DNA of 64,000 nucleotides from CAWGCE01 sp964480915 (GTDB taxonomy: Bacteria > Planctomycetota > Planctomycetia > Pirellulales > Pirellulaceae), in assembly GCA_964480915.1 (NCBI GenBank), contig CAYZRS010000020.1:1-64000 (forward strand), read 5' to 3'. The notes beneath the pieces are model-generated. The model worked only from the letters and a program-made list of their open reading frames with translations. It had not been told where the DNA came from and did not search any database. Below are positions 28,243 through 36,966 of this stretch, one piece after another. Position numbers and translations under genes: made by a program. Each line of letters opens with the position of its first letter. Within the stretch, counting starts at the first letter, position 1.

Positions 28243-29102
28243 GCACACCTAGCGACGCATGCAAACCGTTTGACTTTCGAAGCCCTTGTCGCCTGCCGCT
28301 GCAAATCGAGCGACAAATGCTCGATTGGCAACGGCGAGGCTGCAAACTGCTTCCGCAGGCATGGGCTGAGCACATCGGTTACCCGACGGTCTGGGAGACT
28401 GAATCACCCGAAAATGTCGAATGTGCCACGACCGAGCTGCCAGAGCATTCGGTCGCCTTCCACATCACGATCCAAGGTCATGAACAACCGACATTGCTGG
28501 CCATTCCGAGCGAGCTTGGCTTAGCCTTAGTGCAAAGTGTGCTGGGACAGTCGGTGGAATCCTTGGAAGAGGCGCGCGCCTTAACCAGCATTGAAACATC
28601 ACTCCTCGAAGTACTGGCTGGCCAAGTCGCCAGCGCACTGAACGAAGGTGCCCAAGGAGCAGGTTTCCCCACGCTTGTATTGGCTCAATACGATCCTCGG
28701 CCACTCATGATTGGCCTCTTTCCAACGGAAGCAGAACTCGTCGTACTTCGCTTCACGGTCTCTGGGCCCTTTGGGAAGAGCGAACTGCGCTGGCTATGGC
28801 CCGAGTCGCTCGCCGAGACTCTATTCAATTCCAACTCGCATGACAATGGAGACGCGAACGCTACCGAATCACCACAGCTGCGTGACTTGCTGTTGCGTGC
28901 CCCGTTCGAGATCACGGTAGAACTTGGCACCACCGAGCTCAACGTCTCGGAACTTGCAGAGCTTAAAGTGGGCGACGTCCTCGTTTTCGATCAAAAGATC
29001 TCCGAACCTCTTAATTGTATTGTCGGCGAACAAGTCATCATGCGCGCCTGGCCCGCGACCACCGGGAAGCAACAGTCGATTCAAATCGAAGGAAACAGAT
29101 GA
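28239..29102 (+). CDS. fliM: Flagellar motor switch protein FliM, short form
   Basis: 287 residues. Begins directly with the segment CKPFDFRSPCRLPLQIERQM, corresponding to the YDF-RP-R start of the FliM middle domain. The N-terminal EIDALL-type peptide that binds phosphorylated CheY is missing. The CheC-like middle region (QVASALNEGAQ) and a C-terminal SpoA domain (LNVSELAELKVGDVLVFDQK) are present. It builds the C ring with FliG and FliN. Position between fliL and fliN supports the call. Confidence 0.9.
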   Translation: MSTPSDACKPFDFRSPCRLPLQIERQMLDWQRRGCKLLPQAWAEHIGYPTVWETESPENVECATTELPEHSVAFHITIQGHEQPTLLAIPSELGLALVQSVLGQSVESLEEARALTSIETSLLEVLAGQVASALNEGAQGAGFPTLVLAQYDPRPLMIGLFPTEAELVVLRFTVSGPFGKSELRWLWPESLAETLFNSNSHDNGDANATESPQLRDLLLRAPFEITVELGTTELNVSELAELKVGDVLVFDQKISEPLNCIVGEQVIMRAWPATTGKQQSIQIEGNR

Positions 29103-29265
29103 TGCCGAGGGCTACTGACTTACCCTACTACGCATCTATCAGTAGCATCACACATTCACCGTTTTATGACCCCGCATCTTCACCAACTTTTCGAGCTTCT
29201 CTCGTTCCGACGGTCATATCGAAACGCTAAAGCGGTTCTGCCGTACTAGTCGATGGAATCCACAG

Positions 29266-29287
29266 GCGGGGAGGGATTACACCCCGC
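29266..29287 (+). repeat. GC-rich hairpin in the fliM-fliN gap
   Basis: GCGGGG (29266-29271) and CCCCGC (29282-29287) form a 6-bp stem with a 10-base loop, 26 bases before the fliN start. There is no T run, so it is not a standard terminator. It lies in an otherwise empty 211-base gap; a 43-codon frame at 29099-29230 overlapping the fliM stop is not convincing. Confidence 0.4.
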
Positions 29288-29313
29288 GTGTTTACCGCCA
29301 TCGCGAGTCTGCT

Positions 29314-29718
29314 ATGCCCGAAGTTGAAAACACCACGCCTGCCGATTCAGAATCAGTCAACGACGCCGCGGCGGAAGTCGCAGCTGAGGAATCGACACCT
29401 GATCAACAAGTCGAGGTCGAAGTTAAGACGCCAGAGTTTGAAGAGCTGGCGGCACAGGAAGCGGCCAACGGCACGTCGATCGATCGCTTCTACGACGTCA
29501 GCGTGTCGATATCGGCCGAACTGGGGCGTGTCTCTATGCCACTGGGCGAGTTGCTTCGTTTGGGCGAGGGCGCCGTGGTCAAACTCGATCGCCCGGTATC
29601 GGCGCCGGTCGAGTTGATGGCGCAAGGCGTTCGAGTCGCACTGGGTGAGGTCGTCGTCGTCGATGACTGCTTTGCAATACGGATTCGCGAAATACAAGCG
29701 GCGCGAAGGTCCGGCTAA
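29314..29718 (+). CDS. fliN: Flagellar motor switch protein FliN
   Basis: 134 residues: acidic variable N-terminus (about 1-60), then a SpoA domain with VSVSISAELGRVSMPLGELL, LGEGAVVKLDRPVSAPVELM and GEVVVVDDCFAIRIREI. FliN completes the C ring and docks FliH. It lies between fliM and flhA but is separated from fliM by 211 bases, more than other gaps in this run. Confidence 0.95.
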   Translation: MPEVENTTPADSESVNDAAAEVAAEESTPDQQVEVEVKTPEFEELAAQEAANGTSIDRFYDVSVSISAELGRVSMPLGELLRLGEGAVVKLDRPVSAPVELMAQGVRVALGEVVVVDDCFAIRIREIQAARRSG

Positions 29719-29770
29719 GTGGAACCGATCGTAGACATTTCTAATTCTCGTAACCTCAGAGTGACCGTCG

Positions 29771-31903
29771 ATGTCGAAGATGCCAGCCATTGACTCGAAC
29801 GCGTCTTTCTCTCATCGTGCCGAGGCGTTGCTTTCCGTAGCGCTGCTGGGCGTGCTTGTCGTACTGTTAGTCCCACTGCCACCCGTCTTGCTGGACATGC
29901 TGCTGGCGACCAATTTGGGTGCGACGATTATCTTGCTGTTGGTCACGTTGGGCGTGAAACGGCCGCTCGACCTGGCCGTGTTTCCCTCCCTTCTATTGCT
30001 GCTGACGCTTGTCAGATTGTCCCTGAATGTGGCGACCACTCGGCTGATTTTGCTCGATGGTTCGGCTGGGAAAATCGTATCCGCTTTTGGCGATATCGTG
30101 GTCGGTGGAAACCTGGTCGTCGGGCTCGTCATTTTCCTCATCCTGATCATTGTGCAGTTCATCGTGATCACAAAAGGTGCCGGACGCGTCTCGGAAGTCG
30201 CGGCACGCTTCACGCTCGACGCGTTGCCTGGTAAGCAAATGGCCATCGATGCCGAGCTGAATGCCGGCAGCATCGACGACAAAGTCGCTCGCCATCGCCG
30301 GAACGAATTGGCTCGCGAGACCGAGTTCTACGGGGCGATGGATGGGGCCAGCAAGTTTGTCCGAGGCGATGCCATTGCCGGTCTGATCGTGACGGCCATC
30401 AATCTCGTGGGCGGAATCATCTTGGGTGTGGTGAATGGCCTCACATTCATGGAAGCGACGACGACCTACTCGATCCTCACCATCGGCGACGGTTTGATTT
30501 CGCAAATCCCGGCCCTCATCATCGCCACGTCGGCCGGTATCCTCGTTACCAAATCGACATCGGAAGAAAACCTGGGGAATGAAATCACTGGGCAATTGCT
30601 GGTCCGACCGGCACCCTTAATCGCAGGGGCGGGAATCTTGGGACTGTTGTCGTTGGCGCCCGGGTTGCCCAAACTTCCGTTCCTATTCTTGGCAGTCGGT
30701 ATTTTCTTCTTCGCTCGAAACATCGTGCCAGAGGCCGAGGAAAAGAACGACCTGCCTGCCGAAGAAATCGAATCACAAGCGGCCGCCTCTCGGGATGAAG
30801 AGCTCGTCGACGAGTTTGTCAACTTTGACCGTGCGTGTGTTGAAGTCGGCGGGCGGCTGATCGGTTTAGTCGATTCCAAGGCCTCCAAAGGACTGGCCGA
30901 ACGCATTCCGAAACTGCGAGCAGAACTGACAAAGGAACATGGCCTTTGGATTCCCCCGATTCGGATTCGAGACAACCTGCAGCTGCGGGGCGAAGAGTAT
31001 CGCATCTTGATCAATGGTCGCACGGTCGCGTCGGGCGAATTGCGAGTCAATCACTTCCTGGCCATCAATCCGGGCGAACTGGGAAATCAACTGGGGGGCG
31101 AAAGCACGACCGAGCCGACCTTCGGTTTGCCCGCGATGTGGCTACCGGCTGGCAAGAAACATCGGGCCGAACTGAATGGTCTGACGGTGGTCGACACGGT
31201 GAGCGTCCTGATCACTCACCTGGGAGAGATCTTAAAGAAGTACGCGCATGACTTACTCAGTCGCGAAGATCTTCAGAAGTTGCTCGACCGCATGAAGCAG
31301 AGCTCACCAACGATCGTCGAAGAGCTAAAACCCGACCTGCTTCGGGTTGGGTCACTGCATCAAGTCCTCATCGCATTGTTGCGAGAGAAGGTGCCCGTAT
31401 CTGATCTGAGCCGTGTCGTTGAATGCGCACTGGCCCATGCGGCCAAAGTAAAAGAGCCGGTCGAAATCGCCGAACTTCTCCGGAAAGATCTAGGCAGGTC
31501 GATCTGCGATCCGTTCCGTGATGAAGCAGGACGTGTTCGAGTCATCATGCTCAGTCCCAAACTGCAGTCGGAACTGAGAAAAGTAATGCACCAATCGGAA
31601 CTCATCTTGCAGCAAGCTCAACTAGAACGGCTGCTGTCGGCGCTGCACTCAGCCGTTTCGAAATCAGAAATGAACAACATGCGTGTCGCGCTGCTAACAG
31701 ACGACATGCTACGCAGACCGATCAGAAACTCACTTGAACGATCCATGGCTGACCTATCGATCATTGCCTACTCAGAGATACCGTCGGACATGCTGATCGA
31801 ACAAGTCGCAATGATCGACCTGGACGATGTTTTCGAGCGTGAAGTGGCGACCTTGGCCGCAACGACTGACAGTTCATCAGCTCCCTTACCCGTAGGCTCG
31901 TAG
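29771..31903 (+). CDS. flhA: Flagellar export gate protein FlhA
   Basis: 710 residues. About eight membrane helices occupy residues 1-330, with the conserved FHIPEP family stretch LAVFPSLLLLLTLVRLSLNV and the cytoplasmic loop DALPGKQMAIDAELNAGSID. The C-terminal cytoplasmic domain (about 350-700) has PPIRIRDNLQLRGEEYRILI. FlhA is the main export gate component. An ATG at 29780 is an alternative start. No flhF or flhG follows, which is unusual. Confidence 0.97.
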   Translation: MSKMPAIDSNASFSHRAEALLSVALLGVLVVLLVPLPPVLLDMLLATNLGATIILLLVTLGVKRPLDLAVFPSLLLLLTLVRLSLNVATTRLILLDGSAGKIVSAFGDIVVGGNLVVGLVIFLILIIVQFIVITKGAGRVSEVAARFTLDALPGKQMAIDAELNAGSIDDKVARHRRNELARETEFYGAMDGASKFVRGDAIAGLIVTAINLVGGIILGVVNGLTFMEATTTYSILTIGDGLISQIPALIIATSAGILVTKSTSEENLGNEITGQLLVRPAPLIAGAGILGLLSLAPGLPKLPFLFLAVGIFFFARNIVPEAEEKNDLPAEEIESQAAASRDEELVDEFVNFDRACVEVGGRLIGLVDSKASKGLAERIPKLRAELTKEHGLWIPPIRIRDNLQLRGEEYRILINGRTVASGELRVNHFLAINPGELGNQLGGESTTEPTFGLPAMWLPAGKKHRAELNGLTVVDTVSVLITHLGEILKKYAHDLLSREDLQKLLDRMKQSSPTIVEELKPDLLRVGSLHQVLIALLREKVPVSDLSRVVECALAHAAKVKEPVEIAELLRKDLGRSICDPFRDEAGRVRVIMLSPKLQSELRKVMHQSELILQQAQLERLLSALHSAVSKSEMNNMRVALLTDDMLRRPIRNSLERSMADLSIIAYSEIPSDMLIEQVAMIDLDDVFEREVATLAATTDSSSAPLPVGS

Positions 31904-31906
31904 TCC

Positions 31907-31922
31907 TGCCTCGCGCGAGGCA
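31907..31922. repeat. Perfect 16-bp palindrome after flhA
   Basis: TGCCTCGC followed at once by its reverse complement GCGAGGCA. It lies four bases after the flhA stop and its GAGG could serve as the ribosome-binding site of the next gene. It may be an operator, an mRNA hairpin or a chance feature. Confidence 0.6.
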
Positions 31923-31930
31923 ATTCACAT

Positions 31931-32137
31931 ATGACAGCAAGCACGACGAGTTCGAATCGCCCTTGGGGGCGCATTTTCGCGATCCTCTCCGGATCGTACG
32001 TGACCGTTCTGGGACTCATCGCCCAACTCGACCCGGAAATCCTTTTATTGCGAATCGTATTGATCTCGACCGTTGCCGGACTGTTGGCTCGTGTCGTCGC
32101 CGAAATCATCGTCCCACTGATGCAAACAGATATTTAG
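31931..32137 (+). CDS. Small membrane protein between flhA and fliA
   Basis: 68 residues with two hydrophobic helices (about 14-31 and 38-62: SGSYVTVLGLIAQL and LLLRIVLISTVAGLLARVVA). I do not recognise a family. It sits where many flagellar operons have flhF and flhG, 27 bases after flhA and seven bases before fliA, on the same strand. A membrane role tied to flagellar export or FliA control is possible but not shown. Confidence 0.7.
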   Translation: MTASTTSSNRPWGRIFAILSGSYVTVLGLIAQLDPEILLLRIVLISTVAGLLARVVAEIIVPLMQTDI

Positions 32138-32144
32138 ACACTCC

Positions 32145-32867
32145 ATGCACCCGAGCCCTCAAAACGCTGAATCGATCTACCAGGTCGAAACCTCGAAACA
32201 AAGGCGCGATGATCTCATTGTCGAGCACCTGGGCTTTGTGCGCACCGTGCTCGGTCGTACCGTTTTCGACCTACCGTCCAATCTCGATTACGAAAATCTC
32301 GAAGCGGCCGGAGTCCTAGGTCTTGTGGAAGCCGCCCAACAATTTGACCCCACGCGGAAAGTCCTATTCCGAACCTTCGCATACCAACGCATTCGCGGTG
32401 CCATCCTGGACGAGCTGCGTAGAAACTGTCCGTTGCCGCAAAGGATGCTGAAGATCGTCACGCAAATCCGCTCCGCTTGCGATGAACTGGAATCGCCGGT
32501 CACGCCAGAACAAATTTCAGCCCACACCGGCCTTTCCAGTGAAGAAGTCGAATCGGGACTTGCGGCGATGAGACTCCGAAAAATCGAACTCTGGGACAAC
32601 TCGGAAAACTGGACCAGTGATTTCTGCGACCTCAAGATGGCACCGCCAGAACAGCAAGTCGAGCAGAAAGATACGATCGCCGCGATCACGAAAGCGCTGA
32701 CTCAACTTCCCGAAAAGGAACGGTTGGTCGTCACCTTGTACTACATGGAGGGACTTCGTCTGCGGGAGATCGGTGAAGTCCTTGAACTGTCCGAATCGCG
32801 CATTTCACGCCTGCTCTCCAAAGCCGAATTTCGCCTAGGTCAGTTGGTCAATCGAGAAGCCCATTGA
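32145..32867 (+). CDS. fliA: Flagellar sigma factor FliA (sigma-28)
   Basis: 240 residues. Region 2 includes EAAGVLGLVEAAQQFDPTRK and LFRTFAYQRIRGAILDELRR, the FliA-type signature. Region 3 (VTPEQISAHTGLSSEEVESG) and region 4 helix-turn-helix (LRLREIGEVLELSESRISRL) follow. FliA directs late flagellar genes and is held by FlgM until the hook is done. Likely sites are the four GCAAG-N14-TCGATA elements in this window. Confidence 0.95.
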   Translation: MHPSPQNAESIYQVETSKQRRDDLIVEHLGFVRTVLGRTVFDLPSNLDYENLEAAGVLGLVEAAQQFDPTRKVLFRTFAYQRIRGAILDELRRNCPLPQRMLKIVTQIRSACDELESPVTPEQISAHTGLSSEEVESGLAAMRLRKIELWDNSENWTSDFCDLKMAPPEQQVEQKDTIAAITKALTQLPEKERLVVTLYYMEGLRLREIGEVLELSESRISRLLSKAEFRLGQLVNREAH

Positions 32868-32925
32868 GTTCGCATTGTCCCCACGGAGGCCGTGCGATCG
32901 CCCTATCATCTATTCGAGACACAGC

Positions 32926-33495
32926 ATGCACAAAGTTCACCTGATAACCCTGGGCCTGTTCATTGCACTCACGCAATCAGGCTGCAAAATGGTCTCCGAA
33001 ACGATGTTTGCCTGCGGTCATTTCCTCGATCCGGACAACGTTCGTTGCGTCGACCACGTCGGTAACTGTTCGCTCTGCGGGGAAGATGGCGTCCCCGATC
33101 ACTTCAGTGATGTGTCAGGGGATACGGGAGCCGTGATTCCAGCGCAGTACTTGTGCCCCGAATGTGGAAATCCCGGCGCCGCCGCCCCCATGCCTTACGA
33201 CCTCGTCGAGAAAGTAACCCAGATTCAAAATTCGAGCGACGAGTTCCGTAAAGAGCTGGACGGCGTCAACAACGAATTGGTCCAACGGGGACAAGCACTG
33301 GTACAGACCCGAGCTGAGCTCGCACGCGTTCAATCGGACGTGGTTCAATTGCGGGACAATGTGACCCATTGGCAAGGCTCGATGAAACAACTGCACCAAC
33401 AGATTCGACGACGGGACGCAGAGCGGTTGGCCATGTTGAATGAACTTTCCAGCGGGCTGCACAACGTCCTTCAGGATGCCACGACGACACGTTAG
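32926..33495 (+). CDS. Probable lipoprotein with CxxC motifs and coiled coil
   Basis: 189 residues from the ATG at 32926, which begins a signal sequence (LITLGLFIALTQSGC, Cys at 20). The lipobox is unusual in having Gln at -3. Cysteines follow in pairs (CSLCGE and CPECGN), suggesting a small metal-binding knuckle. From about residue 95 the protein is a long coiled coil (ELVQRGQALVQTRAELARVQ). It ends six bases before the convergent flgE stop and follows fliA. I do not recognise the family; an envelope location is inferred. Confidence 0.75.
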   Translation: MHKVHLITLGLFIALTQSGCKMVSETMFACGHFLDPDNVRCVDHVGNCSLCGEDGVPDHFSDVSGDTGAVIPAQYLCPECGNPGAAAPMPYDLVEKVTQIQNSSDEFRKELDGVNNELVQRGQALVQTRAELARVQSDVVQLRDNVTHWQGSMKQLHQQIRRRDAERLAMLNELSSGLHNVLQDATTTR

Positions 33496-33501
33496 CCGTC
33501 G

Positions 33502-35172
33502 CTATCGGATGATGTTCGTGACCTCTTCCAGCACCTGATCGGCCACGGTGATCGATCGTGCGTTTGCCGAGAATCCTCGTTGCGCCACAATCAAGCGAGT
33601 GAACTCGAAGGCGAGGTCCACGTTGGACGCCTCCAATTGGCCGGCCAACACTTGACCGCGACCAATGCTGGCTGCACCGCCAATCTGCATCAGACCAGAA
33701 TTCACCGTCGTTGAATAGAAATTGTCTCCCATCGATGCAAGCCCATCGTTATTCGCAACGGTGGCAACGGCCAGTTGAGCGATTTCCACCTGGCGACCAT
33801 TCGTCGCCGAACCCATGATCATGCCATCGGGAGAAATCGAAACGCCGTACAATGTGCCTGCCGTGTAGCCGTCACTCTGCGCCGACACACCAAATCCGAC
33901 GGCAGCCTGCGTCAGGCCGGCCAATTGCCCCTCACCTCCAACATTCACGCGTAAAGACTGAGGAGTGTCCAATCCGTCGAGCGCGACTTCGATATCAAAG
34001 AACGCATTTGAGCTGTCCATGATTTCTGCAAAAGTTCCATCATCGCGGAATCGTACTTCTCCCAATTCTGTCGTCGCAATCGTTCCATCCGTGGCATCAA
34101 TGTCTGCTGACACTTTCCACAGCTGATTGTCTTGCTGCCGTTCGAACGTCAGTTCCAGAACGTGGGGCCTTCCTAGCGTGTCGTAGAACTCGACTGGCGA
34201 AATCAGCTGATCCCCGTTGGTGCCGACGATTGCCGTTTCGAGGTCGTGTTGATTGAAATTGATACCGCCCGCGTTCGTCGGTCCGTCAGAGAGGGTCAGC
34301 TTCAACGTGCTAGGCCCAACTTCGTCCGCAGTCAGCAGGACGTTGCCGGCGGCGTTGATAGAGCTTGTGGCGCCGGTAAAGGCGGTGTCGATCGCCGACA
34401 GCAACTCGCCCACAGTCGTCGTATCGTCGACCGCGAAATCGACCGAGATTGTCGTACCATCGACCGAGTTGCCTCCGATCCGAATAAAGTCTCCAGCAGC
34501 GTATGGTGTCACGACCGAATCTAAATCATTCAAAGCGGTGGTCAACGTGGCTGCCTGATCGGATGCCGTCACGAAAGGGGTAATGGACGACAGCTGAGTC
34601 GCCGTCGGACCTTCGGCGTCGACGCTCAAGTTGCCAAACACATTCACGTTTTCGGTCGAGGCTCCCGGCACGGCCGTGCCTAGAGGAATCTTGATGTCCA
34701 GGTCACCACTATCTTGGTAGGCCGTACTTCCATCTGGCGCTTCGCCCACCGATCCGAAGCGTTGAACTCGATAGCCGGTCGAAGGATCGACTAAATATTG
34801 ATCCAAATCCAACGCAAACGCGCCGGCGCGCGACAGCAAGTCGACCTCGCCATTGTTGATTACGAAGAAGCCGCTCCCTTGGATGGCCATATCGAGTTCG
34901 CCGCCGGTTGTCTCTAAACTGCTTTGCCCAAAGTTGCGGCGAACACGGCTCACGTCACTTCCGGAACCGACTTGAACCGGGTTCGAACCATCGACATCGG
35001 TTGCCGAGCTTCCCGATGCCGGGCGCAATGTTTCGTAAACTCGATCGGAAAACAACACTTGCTGCGATTTGTAACCGGTCGTATTGAGATTGGCCAAGTT
35101 ATTTCCGGTGACGTTGAGCATTTGCTGATGAGCCAAAAGGCCAGATACTGCCGTGAGTAACGCGTTGGGCAT
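33502..35172 (-). CDS. flgE: Flagellar hook protein FlgE
   Basis: 556 residues, with AGAGGAAG upstream. The N-terminal rod/hook signature MLNVTGNNLANLNTTGYKSQ, the ELDMAIQGSGFFVINNGEVD motif and the C-terminal EFTRLIVAQRGFSANARSIT are all present. The middle (about 170-440) is a larger variable domain than in enteric FlgE. It is the last gene of the minus-strand fliK-flgD-flgE unit under a sigma-54 promoter. Confidence 0.96.
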   Translation of the reverse strand: MPNALLTAVSGLLAHQQMLNVTGNNLANLNTTGYKSQQVLFSDRVYETLRPASGSSATDVDGSNPVQVGSGSDVSRVRRNFGQSSLETTGGELDMAIQGSGFFVINNGEVDLLSRAGAFALDLDQYLVDPSTGYRVQRFGSVGEAPDGSTAYQDSGDLDIKIPLGTAVPGASTENVNVFGNLSVDAEGPTATQLSSITPFVTASDQAATLTTALNDLDSVVTPYAAGDFIRIGGNSVDGTTISVDFAVDDTTTVGELLSAIDTAFTGATSSINAAGNVLLTADEVGPSTLKLTLSDGPTNAGGINFNQHDLETAIVGTNGDQLISPVEFYDTLGRPHVLELTFERQQDNQLWKVSADIDATDGTIATTELGEVRFRDDGTFAEIMDSSNAFFDIEVALDGLDTPQSLRVNVGGEGQLAGLTQAAVGFGVSAQSDGYTAGTLYGVSISPDGMIMGSATNGRQVEIAQLAVATVANNDGLASMGDNFYSTTVNSGLMQIGGAASIGRGQVLAGQLEASNVDLAFEFTRLIVAQRGFSANARSITVADQVLEEVTNIIR

Positions 35173-35287
35173 GCTTGCTTCCTCTTCTTAGGTGGGAATC
35201 GTTCTGTCTCCTAGAACGATTCTGTATTGAGCTAAATGAGCTTTGTTTTTTCCTGCAAAGGGCCATCGACCACTTCGAGCGGTGCTC

Positions 35288-35689
35288 TTATTGGATGGCG
35301 CCGGGCGTGTCGCGGATGGATCGAATTTGAGAGACGTTGACCGCCCGATCATCGACCAGTAGTCGCAATCCTTCTTCTCCGAATTCAAACCCTTCGATCG
35401 TTCCTTGCTCGACACCGGCAGCCGACGTGGCGTCATTGAACTCGACGGTCTGACCGACGAGCGCATTGCCCAACGTCGCTTCTTGTAATTGGAGAAGGTC
35501 GGACTGGAGCGTTACCATTTTCTCAAACGACAAATTCAGCTCTTCGATGCCCGACAGGCTCTGGAACTGGGCGACCTGCGTAATAAAATTCTCTTGCGAG
35601 ACGGGCTCCAGAGGATCTTGATTCTGCAGCTGACTGACTAGCAAAGTCAGGTATTGGTCCTGCACGTCCGTTGCGCTCGACACTTCCAT
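35288..35689 (-). CDS. flgD: Flagellar hook capping protein FlgD
   Basis: 133 residues from the ATG at 35689-35687, with AAGG eight bases upstream. The N-terminal signature YLTLLVSQLQNQDPLEPVSQ with ENFITQVAQFQSLSGIEELN is diagnostic. The C-terminal part (ALVGQTVEFND onward) is short, so the full FlgD Ig/tudor domains are reduced. FlgD caps the growing hook. Lies 30 bases after fliK and 115 before flgE. Confidence 0.94.
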   Translation of the reverse strand: MEVSSATDVQDQYLTLLVSQLQNQDPLEPVSQENFITQVAQFQSLSGIEELNLSFEKMVTLQSDLLQLQEATLGNALVGQTVEFNDATSAAGVEQGTIEGFEFGEEGLRLLVDDRAVNVSQIRSIRDTPGAIQ

Positions 35690-35719
35690 CGTCATCACCT
35701 TTTTTGGTTTATTCGCGGA

Positions 35720-36889
35720 TTAGACCAGCACATTCAGTCCATTGTCCGCTGGAAAACGGTTTGTTAATTCGCTTTGCAACTCTGGTTCGGTCACAACGGG
35801 TCGGCGATCAGCTCGGTTACCACTTTGAGATTCTTGCTGCGGCCCCTCGCCATGTTGACCAAGACTCAAGTCGGCCAAGCCAATCCCCGATTGCTCCACG
35901 ACCTGTCGCACATTGTCCATCTCAGAGTGAATGATTCGGTATCCGGTATCGTTCGAGGCAATGATGCGGGCCCGCACGCCTTCCGCCGAATCCTGGACAC
36001 GTAACACGACGCGGCCGGCAGTTTCCGATTCGAGCTCAACCACATAGGCCGACGAGTCGGCCGGGACCGGCCGTGCTTCTTGAACTTCCTCAACAGACAA
36101 CTCGGTCCGCCCGCTTGAGGAGCCCTCGTCGGGCAGCTCTTCGCCAAGCGCGAGTAGACTGGCCGATGGCGCATGGTCCGAATCGACCTCATCGAACGTC
36201 TCTGCCGTGATCGATGGCTCCTGCCGGGCTGCGGAGGAATCAGATGGCGCCGAATCGTCGGCGGATGTTTGGTTGCTGCTGAGAGACGCACGGGAGCCAG
36301 TCGTGCCCGCGACAACGGCATGCTGATCTTCGCCGTCGTTCGGTTCGTCGTTGGTTTGTTGGAGCACCTTGGTCTCAGCGTTGAGAGTGCTGGCACCTGT
36401 GTCTTCCGATGGTACGCTGGCCTCCAGCGCTTCATTTGCCTCGAACGTCTCGCTCCTGCTCTCTGCGACACTCGACTCGTTCAGCGCCTCTGAAACGGAG
36501 GCTAACTCGTCAGGTAGGAGCGACTCGTTCTCAGGAATCGGTAAATTCTCCGTTGTCGTGGCCTGCAAGGACCGTTCGCCGAGTGCTTCGGTGACACCAG
36601 AGACGGCCTCGTGTTGACCGATCTGCAGGTTCCGCCTCGAATCCATCGTCTCGCCTGCCGGCAATCCGACAGAGGCCATCACGTCGACAGGGTCAGCGTG
36701 TGGCGTGTCCCCCGCATCGGCGAATGGCGGCACGATGTTCGGCTGATCAGTAAGCCGATTTTGCACCAATGAATGAAAAGCGACTTGCAGCGATCCATCA
36801 TCGCCTGCGGTGCTATCTTTCGCCCGATTGGAGACAGTCGGGACTGCCTTTGCCTCTGGGGACAAGAGTGGCGAGGTGGGCTGGAACAT
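35720..36889 (-). CDS. fliK: Flagellar hook-length control protein FliK
   Basis: 389 residues. About 1-260 is low-complexity, rich in Ser, Glu, Asp and Ala, as expected for a molecular ruler. The C-terminal domain (about 270-345, VELESETAGRVVLRVQDSAE and IIHSEMDNVRQVVEQSGIGL) is the Flg_hook switch domain that signals to FlhB. First gene of the hook unit; it starts 62 bases after a perfect sigma-54 site, with a large hairpin in the leader. Confidence 0.9.
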   Translation of the reverse strand: MFQPTSPLLSPEAKAVPTVSNRAKDSTAGDDGSLQVAFHSLVQNRLTDQPNIVPPFADAGDTPHADPVDVMASVGLPAGETMDSRRNLQIGQHEAVSGVTEALGERSLQATTTENLPIPENESLLPDELASVSEALNESSVAESRSETFEANEALEASVPSEDTGASTLNAETKVLQQTNDEPNDGEDQHAVVAGTTGSRASLSSNQTSADDSAPSDSSAARQEPSITAETFDEVDSDHAPSASLLALGEELPDEGSSSGRTELSVEEVQEARPVPADSSAYVVELESETAGRVVLRVQDSAEGVRARIIASNDTGYRIIHSEMDNVRQVVEQSGIGLADLSLGQHGEGPQQESQSGNRADRRPVVTEPELQSELTNRFPADNGLNVLV

Positions 36890-36896
36890 AGCACGT

Positions 36897-36946
36897 CAGG
36901 TAGGGAGTCTTGGTAGGAACGACTCGTAGGAGTCGCTACCTACCTG
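36897..36946 (-). repeat. Nested inverted repeats in the fliK leader
   Basis: The outer arms CAGGTAGG (36897-36904) and CCTACCTG (36939-36946) enclose a second hairpin: GGTAG/CTACC around the perfect stem CGACTC-GTAG-GAGTCG (36920-36935). The structure falls at or just after the expected sigma-54 transcription start and ends seven bases before the fliK ATG, so it could fold in the mRNA. No T run follows. Confidence 0.65.
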
Positions 36947-36950
36947 CTAA

Positions 36951-36966
36951 AGCAACCACCGTGCCA
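36951..36966 (-). promoter_or_regulatory. Sigma-54 promoter of fliK-flgD-flgE
   Basis: On the minus strand TGGCACG-GTGG-TTGCT, an exact match to the -24/-12 consensus, with ten bases between the GG and GC pairs. The expected start is about 36941. A sigma-54 activator gene is present in the window (43537-44592). Confidence 0.93.
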
